A stretch of 64,000 nucleotides of DNA from assembly GCA_002245135.1 (NCBI GenBank), contig NGBS01000003.1:62001-126000 (forward strand), given 5' to 3'. This DNA is from Proteromonas lacertae. Lineage: Eukaryota > Sar > Bigyra > Opalinata > Proteromonadidae. A program made the position numbers and the translations under genes. This document shows, in pieces, positions 33,626 through 44,017 of the stretch; position 1 is the first letter of the stretch; each line of letters opens with the position of its first letter. Under the pieces are notes generated by a model. It did no database searches. It was given only the letters and a program-made list of their open reading frames with translations, and was not told where the DNA came from.

Positions 33626-36600
33626 ATGTATTCATCTCTAAAAAGCAAAGAAGAAGAAATATTGAAATATGAAATACCGGATTGTAAAGTATGATACATG
33701 ATTAATATAATATAGATATTGAAAAATGAAAAACGAGGTAAAAGTGAAGTAAAGTTCGAAATTTGTTTTGAAAATAAAGTTAAAGTGATAGAAACATTTA
33801 AAACCGAAAAAATTCGGCCAATTCGATTAATGAAATTGTATGAAGATGTATGTCAATTGAATGAAATGAAAATATTTAATGAAATGAAAGTCAGAATCAT
33901 AAATGGAATGAAATATGTTATGATAGAAAGAGAAAAATATAATAAAGATTTAGAAGGGATAATTCATAAAGTAACTCTTTCACGAAGTGATATATGTAAT
34001 GTGATATGTTCATTATGTGATATTATTATGATATTGAGTGAATATAATGTAAAGATAAGCAATTTGAAGAGTAGTAACATAATATATGAAGTTAATAACG
34101 ATATAAAGTTATGTGATTTATTCTTGGATGTATTGAGAAGAGAAGAAGATGTGAAATTGTATGATATATGCTTCAAAAGCCCAGAAGAGTTGAATGGCTT
34201 AGAATGTGATGATAAAAGTGTAATTTGGTCAATAGGTTGTATTTTATATGAGATGATAAGTAAAAAGTTGCCTTTCAATAAAGATGATAATATAGCCAAA
34301 ACTTTGAATAATATCCAGAGTTGTAAATACAGTTTAGTTTTAAAATGTGATGAAATAATGAAAGAAATGATATTCAGAATGTTGAAAGTGAAGAGTGAAG
34401 ATAGAATGAGTTTAAAAGAGATGAGAAAAGAGATGATAAGAATTAATGAAATATCGAGAAATAGAGATAATAATTATATGATATATGAAAGAAAAGAAAT
34501 GTTATTTAATAATGATAATTTGATTTTTCTACTCTCTTCATTTCCACCAGAATATTTTCTAGAAAGTAATAAATGGAAAGAAATTCTATACAAATTAATA
34601 GAATTATACAATGATAAAGCAAATGAAAGAATCTTGTCAATATTATTAATGATCAGATTATACAAAAAAGACTATTCAATAGATAGAATGAAATTTCAAC
34701 TTCATCACAGATGTACAAATGGAACTGAATGTTATTTAGATAAGATGATATTTGAAATTGTTAGAAATAATGTTAAAGAGAGTCTTATAATTGATTCAAA
34801 ATTCATTCGTTTATGTGAAGAAGAAATGAATTATCTTTTCAGAATACTGAAACCAATCAAACCAACAAAAATTAGATTTTGTATAATATTAGTTCTAATC
34901 GATTTTATTCATATAGATGATAGTGCTTATATTTTTATTATTCCTCTTCAGTTACAATCATCACTGGGATCATGTTTTTCTCAATTATCAAATCTACAAG
35001 AATTAGATATCTCCAGATATAATCTCACTCATCATTTCATTGAATCACTTATTCAATCAATTCCATTTATGAAATTAAATTATGTAAATCTATATCGTAT
35101 AATATTATGCTATTCTGGCATTACATTTTTATAAAATAGACAATCCAATTGGTCCAAAAGGCTTTAAATTACTACTTCCATATTTATATTTATTAATCAA
35201 TAGTAATGAATTAGATCTTAAATGGATGAAGCTAAATGACGAATCAATGATATTATTGTCAGAAGAATTATATAAATATCCAAATCTTCAAAAAATAGAT
35301 ATTATTTTCAATTACAATATTCATGCAAAAGGATTAAAAGCCTTATTCTCCAAATTTCCTATTTCAAAGATAGAATTTGATTTTAATGAATGTAAAGAAT
35401 TATTTAAGGATATTCCAAAGTTAATCAAATGCATAAACATTAAATATTATTTTTATCTGAATGGATTATATATTGATGATGACATTTTCAAATCATTCAT
35501 TACATTTAGATCAAATGAATTAAGAGGTATAAAAGAGTTGGATTTGAGTAGTATAATTGATCTTTTTCTATAATCTAGATAATAAACTAACATATAAAAG
35601 TATAGATTTATTGATTAACAATCTATCTTCATTACCAAATCTTTCTTATATTATATTACATGGAAATGAAATAGGAGATGAAGGAATGAAATTATTATCA
35701 CCACATTTACATTTCTTAATGTGCAAGCATAATAACTATAGAAATATAAATTGTTCAAGTATTATAATTATTTGTTATTGAATAGAAATGGGATTATCTT
35801 CAATTGGGTTAATATATTTAGTTGATGGTTTAAAGAATATTCATGATAAGATTAATAAGTTTGAAATAAATGATAATTATATTGATGAAGAAGGAATAAA
35901 ATATTTGATGAATTATGCGAAACAGAATGATTGTATTGATAAGTTATATATTCATAGTATATTTGATAATGCTATATTTTTTAAATATAGATAATCCAAT
36001 TGGTACTAATGGATTTAGATTAATATTAGAGAATATAAAAATGTTTTATATCAATTTGAGCAATATGTCAATAGATGATGAAAGTGTGACATTATTATCA
36101 CATGAAATAGATTTATTTAAAAATTGGTGGAGAATAAATCTAAAAGATAATAATATTAAAATGAAAGGATTAAAAGCAGTTTTCAAAAAATCATTAGAAA
36201 ATGAAGAATATCCATATATAGAAATGAAATGTTTATCATGGACAAATGAAGAATTGAAATATTATTTAGATTATTGTATTAAAAAGAAAAGAAGAGATAA
36301 CTGCTGTTATGATTTTTCTAGTATAAATTTAAGTATTTAATGAAATAGAGATGAATATTAATGATTCTCATATTTCCTTAATTAAACAACTTGATTATGA
36401 AAAACTAGATCTGTCAAATAATAGAATTACTTCTAAAGGATTGAAAGAATTAACAGATTTTCTACCAACAGATCATTGCGAATATATTTCAATATTTAGT
36501 AATGCAATTGGAGATGAAGGAATACAAATAATATGTAAGTATTTTGATAAATTTGTTGAACAAAAATATAATTTCTTTTATGGAAATTCAATATCATTAA

Positions 36601-36947
36601 ATCTGTCATGTATATTATGAATATAATGTGTCTTTTTATGAATAGATATTGGAATGAATGAAAGAGGATTAAAAATGTTAATAGATAGATTGACTAAATT
36701 TAATCAATTACAGAAGATAAATCTATTAGGAAATGCATTAGATGAAAATGAATTGAGATTAATGAAAGAGAATGAAAGAATATTTGAGAGTTTAGATGAA
36801 TTATCAATAACAATAAAAGAAAATATAGAAGAAACAGAATTGAAATCATTTCTACAAACATTTTCATCCATTGGAATAATCAAATTAAATGGAATATCAG
36901 AACAATTAAAGAAAGAAATGTCAAACTTTTTCTATAACATTGAATAA
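33626..36947 (+). CDS. pseudokinase-LRR protein, family copy 1
   Basis: Eight exons (33626-33688, 33716-35096, 35140-35550, 35579-35758, 35786-35956, 35991-36320, 36349-36609, 36646-36947) give 1,032 aa. Residues about 20-270 have a protein-kinase fold whose catalytic loop reads KISNLKSSNIIY (HRD Asp is Asn), with LCDLFLD at DFG, SPEELNG at APE and SVIWSIGCILYEMIS in subdomain IX. Phosphotransfer is unlikely. After a helical linker come about 12 ribonuclease-inhibitor-type LRRs, for example LDLSNNKLTYKSIDLLINNL and HNPIGPKGFKLLL. The introns fall at equivalent points of successive LRR units (inside the NPIG or LSN motif), as expected from exon duplication. Copies 2 and 3 (44018-47296 and 60356-62087) share the layout. 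Its role is unknown; sensing or scaffolding is inferred from LRR plus pseudokinase. Confidence 0.85.
34069..34333 (+). repeat. near-identical tract shared in inverted orientation with 46585-46850
   Basis: This 265-bp stretch of copy 1 matches the minus strand of 46585-46850 in copy 2 with about eight mismatches by eye (about 97%), while most of the two genes is far more diverged. It covers the end of the catalytic loop through subdomain X. An ectopic gene-conversion tract is the simplest reading. Confidence 0.8.
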
Positions 36948-37049
36948 TTAAAATTTCTATTATTATTTGCTATATTGATATTAATATTGAATGCTTATAT
37001 AAATTTTATACTCATATTCATCTTAAATTGAGAGTTTTATTGTTTTTCT

Positions 37050-37069
37050 ATCAAGCTTTTATCAAACTT
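37050..37069 (+). promoter_or_regulatory. paired ATCAAGCTT/ATCAAACTT element
   Basis: ATCAAGCTTTTATCAAACTT, 58 bases before the NUDT14-like ATG and closely similar to 26945-26966 before the BAR-SH3 gene. Role inferred from recurrence. Confidence 0.4.
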
Positions 37070-37127
37070 GTTAATTTCTAAATTATTTAATAAAACCTTA
37101 AACAAGAGGTTTTTGAGATATATATCA

Positions 37128-37865
37128 ATGGAATCCGTTACAATAAATGGTAAAGTAGTACCTGTTACTGCAGAAGCTGGTGTAGATGTTAGTCTAATCC
37201 CTAGTTTTGGTCCTTTTCAAGATTGGGTAAAGAACATGGATAAAAATTTGATAGTGAATAGTATATATTTCCAATCACTTGATAAATTCGGTAATAAAAG
37301 AGTTGGTTTCTTGAAATTCAAAGCAGAAATTGTACGAGCCGATACTAACAGTAGAGTACCTGGAATTGTATTTATGCGAGGTGGTGCAGTAGCTGTGTTA
37401 GTAGTAATAAACTGTAAAGGTAAGAAATATACCCTTGTAACAAAACAATCTCGAGTTCCAATAGGTGCATTTGAATTTACTGAGATTCCTGCAGGTATGT
37501 TAGATGCAGATAACAATTTTGCAGGTGTAGCTGCTAAAGAAATGGCTGAAGAAACTGGAATCGTAATAAAAGAAGAAGATTTAATAAATCTAACCAAACT
37601 TGCTTATGGTGATAAATATCCAGGTATATATCCAACTGCAGGTGGAAGTGATGAATTTATTAGTTTGTTTTTATACAAAACCGAAATGAGTGAAGAAGAA
37701 TTAAAAAAGTTAGAGAATAAGCTTGGTGGAGTAGATGAACATGAAGTAATCCATTTAGCTGTTTATCAATTAGATGAATTATGGAAAGTAACGTCTGATG
37801 TGAAGACTTTATCTGCATTGTTTTTATATGAAAAATTAAAAGAAGAAGGTAGAATATCTGAATAA
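37128..37865 (+). CDS. NUDT14: Nudix hydrolase, NUDT14-like (ADP-sugar/UDP-glucose diphosphatase)
   Basis: Intronless, 245 aa from the ATG at 37128 (an upstream in-frame TTG at 37068 is not used, since the similarity starts at the ATG). It hydrolyses nucleoside-diphosphate sugars such as ADP-ribose or ADP/UDP-glucose into NMP and sugar phosphate, in the cytosol. The family run is clear: FGPFQDWVKNMDKNLIVNS, DKFGNKRVGFLKFKAEI, VPGIVFMRGGAVAVLVVI, EIPAGMLDADNN, then the Nudix box G-x5-E core GVAAKEMAEETGI, PTAGGSDEFISLFLY and the C-terminal LWKVTSDVKTLSALFLYEKL. The box has Lys where the consensus has Arg (REUxEE), a conservative change; all catalytic glutamates are present. Close to plant NUDT14-type enzymes by pattern. 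Confidence 0.9.
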   Translation: MESVTINGKVVPVTAEAGVDVSLIPSFGPFQDWVKNMDKNLIVNSIYFQSLDKFGNKRVGFLKFKAEIVRADTNSRVPGIVFMRGGAVAVLVVINCKGKKYTLVTKQSRVPIGAFEFTEIPAGMLDADNNFAGVAAKEMAEETGIVIKEEDLINLTKLAYGDKYPGIYPTAGGSDEFISLFLYKTEMSEEELKKLENKLGGVDEHEVIHLAVYQLDELWKVTSDVKTLSALFLYEKLKEEGRISE

Positions 37866-38001
37866 TGAATATGTAATAGCTTTATATATAATATTAATTC
37901 ATTATTTTGTATTTGTTTTGCTTATAAGTGTTTAAAAAATCATTTTGAAAAATCTCAAACCTGTTTGAAGAAAAGTCGTTATTGTTATTTCATCGTTTTT
38001 A

Positions 38002-38754
38002 ATGTCACAGACGCTGTCAAAGAAGGATGCAGATAAAGAAGTGTGGGATGCATTTAATAGGTGGATGCTTGACATGCTTAGTCAAGAAAAAGTATAACTA
38101 ATATGATTCATTGTTGTTATTTAGACAGCTCACATCCCATTCTTTGCCTATATCGGTTGGAAAGAAGTTGTAGAAAAAAGAATTGGTAGTGAAACATACA
38201 AAAGAATAATGAAACCGTACTTTCAATTGACAGAGCAGTTTAGAAGATCTATAGGGCTTATGCCATTACCAGAAGTTGAATTTCCACAATTAAGACATAT
38301 AGAAGTATTATAATTCATATAATTTGAAATAGGAATTAAATTATTCAAAAATTGCCTTGAGATATTCGAAGACAATAACAAGAGATCAAGTATGCACAAT
38401 ACTTAAACGTAAATTCATGAAATTAGCTCAAGATATTGGAGCTGGTCAAAAATTATCTCTCACTTTTGCATTTGGTATATTAACAGCTGAGAATTATCAT
38501 GTTCATTTCAATTTCCTCCCAGAAATCGAATTATATGGCCCATCTTGGCAAGATCATGAATATGAAAATCCAGATTTAATGATTCCTGATTCTACATACA
38601 CATTAGAAAATCCTGCTGTTAGATCAAACATTTCTAGTAGGCCAAGTACAATGCAAAGTTATCGTCATAATCCAGTTGCACAATCTGCTACAAATATACT
38701 ACAAAATAATACAACAACAACAACAACAACAACATCACCAATAAAACAACAAAC

Positions 38755-38785
<31 letters not shown>

Positions 38786-39644
38786 TCAATTACATCATCA
38801 CCAATGGTAAGTCGTCCATCTACAACAATGTCAAATAGATCTCAATCATATACTCCCAATTTCAATAAATCTTATGGTAAATCATCACAACCAAAACAAA
38901 CTAAACCACAGTATTTCTCAATTATTCCATGTGAAAGTATAATATATATTATTAATAATTTTTATTTTATATTCTCTAATAGAATTCCATCCATTACATG
39001 CTAAGAAATACCAACCTAAAATAGCAAGTCAGAAAGTATTAGACGAAGCATATCAACGAAGATTAAATGAATTAGATAGTTTACATGAACAGAATGAATT
39101 CTTTGACACAGTAGAAAAAGCAACACTTGAATATGCAACTCAAGAAGAAGAAAGAAGAAGAAATGAACAGAAATTAAAAGATAAACAGTTACAATTAGAA
39201 CATATCAAACAAATGAAACAAAGAGAGTTACAAAAAGCTGAAGAACATGATTATAATCATTATATTCCACCAGCCAATCAATTTAGTGCAACTATGATTG
39301 GAGCAGAATATGGTGAACTCTCTCATAAAGAAATGATTATGAATAGAACACGAAGAGATTTAGAAACACAGATGGAATTTGATACAATTAACCACAAAGC
39401 TCAAAAAGAAAGAGAGTTGCAGGATGATAAGGATTATTTAGAATCTGTGAACCAAGAGGTGAAAAGACAAATTGAAGCTGAGAAAAATGATAGATATCAG
39501 ACAAGAAAAGAATTGGAAGAAGTGTGGAAGAAAGAGATGAGTATAAAAGCTTTAAATGATAAATTGAATAAAACAAATAACCGTGCTTTTTCACCTGATA
39601 TTGGTGATATAAATGGAATTGGATTTGATACTAGAAATCTGTAA
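38002..39644 (+). CDS. CCDC81-like HU-domain coiled-coil protein
   Basis: Exons 38002-38091, 38125-38304, 38333-38936 and 38983-39644 (introns 33, 28, 46 nt) give 511 aa. Residues about 1-200 match the paired HU-like domains of eukaryotic CCDC81: WDAFNRWMLDML...IPFFAYIGWKEVV, then YFQLTEQFRRSIGL, LNYSKIALRYSKTITRDQV, and FMKLAQDIGAGQKLSLTFAF with ILTAENYHVHFNFLP. CCDC81 family members locate to centrosomes or basal bodies. A central Ser/Thr/Asn-rich disordered stretch with poly-Thr and poly-Asn runs is followed by a C-terminal coiled coil (RRNEQKLKDKQLQLEHIKQM), also as in CCDC81. The GTATAATATA intron at 38937 joins the linker to the coiled-coil exon. Confidence 0.78.
38756..38785 (+). repeat. 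AAT microsatellite (poly-Asn)
   Basis: Ten tandem AAT units encoding Asn inside the disordered centre of the CCDC81-like gene. Similar Asn-coding repeats are at 24399-24426 (WDR62-like, minus strand) and 62366-62392 (PP2C, minus strand). Confidence 0.85.
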
Positions 39645-39738
39645 TAAAGTTATATTTATTGTTTAATCTATATATGTGAAGAATTTTTTTTTGTTATTAT
39701 GAAACGAAATAATTTTCAATTGAAATTGGGATTTTTTA

Positions 39739-40699
39739 ATGATTGAAGCAATTAATCCATTTGGCGATCCAGTAATATTTAAAATAGTTCTATTAGGAGC
39801 TAAAGGTATGTTCTATTGTATTAATGAATAGCATTAAGACAAAAATGCATTCCATTCACAAATGCGACAGATTTCGAAAGTCGTAAGTTGTTTTACAATA
39901 CTTTTCATACTGGTGTATCCTATTTTCTAATTATATACTGAACATAGTTATTCACACACGCATTAGGTTTAGCAGCACCACAGATAAATGAAAACAGGCG
40001 ATTCTTCATAATGAGAGATTTAGGGTTAAGCAAAAACGAGCCTGATTCAAATGAACTAGAAGATGCTCCATTCGTGTTATGTTTGAATCCAAAGATTCTA
40101 TCAAAAAGCAATGAAATGGAAGGTGATTTTGAAGCATGCTTATCAATCCCAGAGTATATATATATAAGATACAAGTAATTAAAAATTCAATAGTATGATT
40201 GGTTTTGTTCCAAGGCATAAAGAAATAGAAGTAGAATATGAATCAATGAGAAGTGGTCAAAGAATAGTAAAAGTCAAACAACAATTAAAAGATATGGCTG
40301 CAAGAGTTTTTCAAGTATTTTTATAGAGATAATATGTTTTATGTTTCTATAGCATGAATATGATCATTTAGATGGAATATTATATCCAGATAGAATTAGG
40401 TATGAAGATCAATCATTATTTATGACTACCAAACAGTTTGAAGCATTCCAGGATTCTTTTGAAGCAATTACTAATAATGATGAGTTTAAAGCTATGATAA
40501 AGAAGTATATTTCATTAAATTTTTTATTAATAGGAAAGGAACTGATTATAAACAAGTTGAGAAGTTTGTAAAAGCGAATGAGTATTTAATTTCTCAAAAA
40601 GCTAATGAAATATCAAAAAATTTAAATCAATGGAATGAAGAGGAAGTAATGAAGTTTATTGAAGCAAATCAGAAGACTCAAGATACTTCCAACAAATAA
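39739..40699 (+). CDS. peptide deformylase
   Basis: Six exons (39739-39805, 39832-39914, 39948-40153, 40194-40314, 40353-40505, 40535-40699) give 264 aa. It removes the formyl group from nascent N-formylmethionine. All three metal-enzyme motifs are visible: GLAAPQ in THALGLAAPQINENRR (motif 1), EACLSIPDMIGFVPRHKEIE (motif 2, EGCLS type with Cys metal ligand), and QHEYDHLDGILYPDRI (motif 3, HExxH with catalytic Glu). The N-terminus (DPVIFKIVLLGAKALRQKCI) aligns at the first residues with bacterial enzymes, so there is little room for a targeting peptide. About 70 extra charged residues follow motif 3. It implies organellar (most likely mitochondrial) translation. Two of the junctions were set by the family alignment. 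Confidence 0.9.
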
Positions 40700-40789
40700 T
40701 TAAAATAAAAATATTAATAATTAATAATTATTGTATGTAAATATAAATATATATAAGTCTATTATATATTGAATATTATTACAATATAT

Positions 40790-41720
40790 CTATGAAATAT
40801 AACTAATACTTATAAAAATACGATGTAATCCTCTTCTCTTTCTTACTCCATTCTTTGGTCTTTCTGTAGTTTTTCTTCTGATAGTTCCATCCACATCATC
40901 TTCTTCATATCCTGAATCATCCGAATCATAGTCAGCAGCTGGAGGTTTCTTACAACAAACGTAATAAATTGCAATGACAATAGTTAATACATGTATTATA
41001 AGTATAGCTATACATACATACAATACAGCATGAGTGTATTTATGAATTACATCTAATGCTCTTTGGTAAGCAGCTGCAGCTGAACTGACACATAATCCCT
41101 GCGTATTAACAACTAATAAGCAATGCTACATATACATATAAATAGATAGATAAATATACTGGACTTTGTAAGTCTGAAATTTCTTGACCGTTACAGCATG
41201 AAGCATAAAGTGTCTTTACAACAGTTACAAAACTATCTTCAACTTTCTTTAAGAAACTGAGCCTTATTCCTATATCAATACCAAAAAATGCTGATCCTGT
41301 AATGAAAAGAATAATTTCTCCAATTAGTATTACCACTAATACAACAAAATAACTATTTTAGTATATAAAAAATGCAAAATACATCACCATATATATTCTT
41401 GCTTTTGTACTCATCTTTCCTGCTCCATAATATTCTGCTACTCCATGATCACCAAAACATGTTCCTATAAGCAATATTACTCCCATAAGAATCAAAGCAA
41501 TCCAAACTCCTACATTAACCATGTCCTCATCTTCACTTGATATTCTGCTTGTCGCATACCACCCTAAAGCAGCTATTATTACCAATATAAGCCCAACAAA
41601 CTACAACTTCAAAAAATCAAAAAATACCATCATAATTCCATTAAAAAAACTCATGACACTCTCACAGCATTGTGTAATTCTGTTGCTCCTATCAACTATA
41701 TTAATAACTAACATATACAT
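40790..41720 (-). CDS. tetraspanin-like four-pass membrane protein
   Basis: Four exons (41720-41628, 41600-41383, 41352-41160, 41125-40790; introns 27, 30, 34 nt) give 279 aa. Hydrophobic spans fall at about 20-50 (MMFVGLILVIIAALGW), 60-80 (VWIALILMGVILLIGTCFG), 105-130 (YFVVLVVILIGEIILFITG) and 215-240 (VLYVCIAILIIHVLTIVIAI), with a larger loop between the third and fourth span. That loop has CCNGQEI, close to the tetraspanin CCG motif, and further cysteines (CLLVVNTQGLC), which fits the tetraspanin large extracellular loop. The tail is acidic then Arg/Lys-rich (DYDSDDSGYEEDDVDG). The start at 41720 is the first ATG after an upstream stop but an earlier exon cannot be excluded. A downstream alternative splice (GTATTTTT at the end) would change only the last few residues. 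Confidence 0.65.
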
Positions 41721-41851
41721 GTTGTACAAACAATTTTTTCAATTAAGGCTTGACTTATTTCAAATCAAATAACACAAACATATTGCCCTTCTTTAGTAAA
41801 ATACAAAATAAAAATAAAAACCATTTATCTATGCTCTTAATCCATTTCTAC

Positions 41852-42754
41852 TTATTTTAATATTAAATTATAAAAATAATTATAAAATCCAAACGATAAT
41901 CCTGATCCAAGTGTAGATTTCGCTATTGTGATAGAGCATCCTCTATAAAATCTCATAAATCCTCCTTCTGCATATAAACACTTCAGTGAATCAACAATTT
42001 TAGGATGTTTTTTACTTGATATTAATTGCATATACTTCTTAATAGTGTCTAATGGATATAAACATACAGACGATATTAAACCACCTAATGTACCACCTAT
42101 TAATGAAGAAAATGCTGAATGTGATGTAAATAAACAATATAATTCAAAAATATAAAACTTTATTGCGGATGATGGAATAATTTCAATTAATGCTGGAGAT
42201 AAACCTCTAAACATCCCTAATAAGTGATATTGAGTATAAATTGATTTAAAATATGATAATAATGAATTATATTTCTATATTAATAATAAAAATTTAACTA
42301 TATAATAGAAATATACAATGCTTTTACCATAATTAGCAAAATAGCTTCTTGAAATATCAAATGGATAAGATACAACAGTAGCTATAATACCACTTATACT
42401 TCCATATATATAACTATTCCTTATTTCATTCTCCTTTTTATTTATTGACTGTAAATAGGAATATGATCCGAACTATTCATAATATGAAAATTCTATGAAT
42501 ACTTGAGCTGCATTGTATAATATCCACAACAATTCTGCTGATAAATTACCACCCCATAAATATCTTACTCCTTCTTTATTTATTATATCTATTACAGCCT
42601 TATAAACAGATTTTGAAGAATTCTTTACTTGAAATCTTATTTTTATTACATCAAATGGGGAAATAATTATTCTAGTTGCTGCTCCTGATAAAGCACCAGC
42701 AATTACTGGTATTGATTTTTTATTAATGCCATTCTTGATTTTTTTCACTTCCAT
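41852..42754 (-). CDS. mitochondrial carrier, thiamine pyrophosphate (SLC25A19) type
   Basis: Three exons (42754-42503, 42472-42317, 42274-41852; introns 30 and 42 nt) give 276 aa, the normal carrier length. Three carrier repeats are visible, each starting with a PxD-type motif: SPFDVIKIRFQVKN in repeat 1, SYPFDISRSYF in repeat 2, and YPLDTIKKYMQL in repeat 3, with GG-type ends such as YLWGGNLSAELL and FYRGCSITIAKS. The run AGALSGAATRIIISPFDVIK is close to the SLC25A19 N-terminus. SLC25A19 imports thiamine pyrophosphate. The second repeat has lost its usual Lys/Arg after PFD, so substrate specificity is inferred from repeat 1 only. It diverges from the neighbouring carrier gene across a 158-bp gap with a GTCGTTTC element. 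Confidence 0.78.
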
Positions 42755-42850
42755 TTTCCTTTGTATTACACTTTTTCAATCCAATTATTTTTGTTCCAAA
42801 TGTTTTATTATAAACATGCCCTTTAATACCAAAATTGTAGTTCTAAAATT

Positions 42851-42862
42851 ATAGTCGTTTCA
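42851..42862 (+). promoter_or_regulatory. ATAGTCGTTTCA element between divergent carriers
   Basis: ATAGTCGTTTCA at 42851-42862 in the 158-bp gap between the two divergent mitochondrial-carrier genes; same core as the elements at 14114, 49423 and 56080. Confidence 0.45.
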
Positions 42863-42912
42863 TTTTATTTCTTTGTTGTTTTTATCAGTTAATAAGATAC
42901 TAATTTATATTT

Positions 42913-43980
42913 ATGAAGAATAATAATACTGTAGTAAAACATCCTCGAACAGGAATAAAAGATTATACAGCAGGCGTTGTATCATTGTTGTTATAGAGAT
43001 TTTGTTAGATGTCAGGGATAGTTGCTAGAATATTAGATTATCCACTAGATACAATCAAGGTTTTACAGCAAATTAATCCTGTATTTTAATAAATGTTAAT
43101 AGTTAGGGAGTCTATAAAGGAATAATCGATTGTGCTAAAATTACATACACAAAGTTTGGGATTAGGGGATTTTATAGAGTATATAATATAGGGTAGTTAT
43201 AGTTTAGGGAATTGCTTCTCCTATGATAAGTTCATCTTTAGAGAATTCTGCCCTTTTCGCTACATATGGATTTCTAAAACGAGTCCAAGGCTTAAATGCA
43301 AATGATACTAATTTAAAAATCCACAACGAAATAATATCAGCAGTTGGCGCATCAATTGTTACATCAACGATATTAACACCTTTTGAATTATTAAAATGCA
43401 GAATGCAAGTATGATAACAATCATATTTTATATATAATATTGAATAGATGTTGCAATCAGCAAGAGATCGAGGTGTTAAAGTAAAGTATTGATTGATTCT
43501 TTTAATATTTTTTGTTTTTTATATAGATATAAAGGAATATTTGATGTATTTATTAAAGTTTTAAAGAAAGAAGGGTTAAAAGGTTTATATCATGGTCATT
43601 TAGGTACTTTATTTAGAGAAATACCAGGAAATATTTGTTGGTTTGGATGTTATGAATTAACACCAAAAATATTTTTAAATCCAAATCAAACAAGAAGTGA
43701 TTTGAAAGTATGGCAAACAATGATTGGAGGAAGTTGTAGTGGGTTTTCATACTGGACTGTGTTTTTTCCAGCAGATACAGTGAAATCTCGAATTCAGACT
43801 GATGTTTTAGCAAAAAATAAATCATTTAAAGATGTATTTGTAATGATTTATAAGAATGAAGGAATTAAAGGATTATATAGAGGTTGGGGAATAACAGCAT
43901 TACGAGCTAGTTATTCTCATGCATTTGTGTTTGTTGTTTATTCAAAAGGAGTTGAATTATTTAATTATCTTGATCCTTAA
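42913..43980 (+). CDS. mitochondrial carrier, ornithine/carnitine-like
   Basis: Six exons (42913-42978, 43009-43080, 43107-43178, 43208-43408, 43448-43485, 43527-43980; introns 30, 26, 29, 39, 41 nt) give 300 aa. Repeat 1 reads ILDYPLDTIKVLQQINPGVYKG with FGIRGFYRGIASPMISSSLE; repeat 2 has STILTPFELLKCRMQ with GLKGLYHGHLGTLFREIPGN; repeat 3 has YWTVFFPADTVKSRIQTD with GIKGLYRGWGITALRA. The PLDTIK, PFELLK and PADTVK signatures plus the RxxPxN contact sequence resemble the ornithine/carnitine carrier branch, so it may move a basic amino acid or acylcarnitine; the exact substrate is not determined. It imports or exchanges metabolites across the mitochondrial inner membrane. One donor site is TGTA at 42979 after GTT, unusual but consistent with frame. 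Confidence 0.85.
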
Positions 43981-44017
43981 TAAACATGTTAATATTGTAT
44001 ATAATCTGTATTTTTAT

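Noticed and set aside
33964-34299. Similar minus- and plus-strand frames in the two LRR genes (also 46619-46948)
   Set aside because: They look conserved but are antisense shadows of the conversion tract in the pseudokinase core, not genes.
37068-37127. In-frame TTG start upstream of the NUDT14-like ATG
   Set aside because: The TTG lies in a promoter-like ATCAARCTT element and the family similarity begins at the ATG at 37128.
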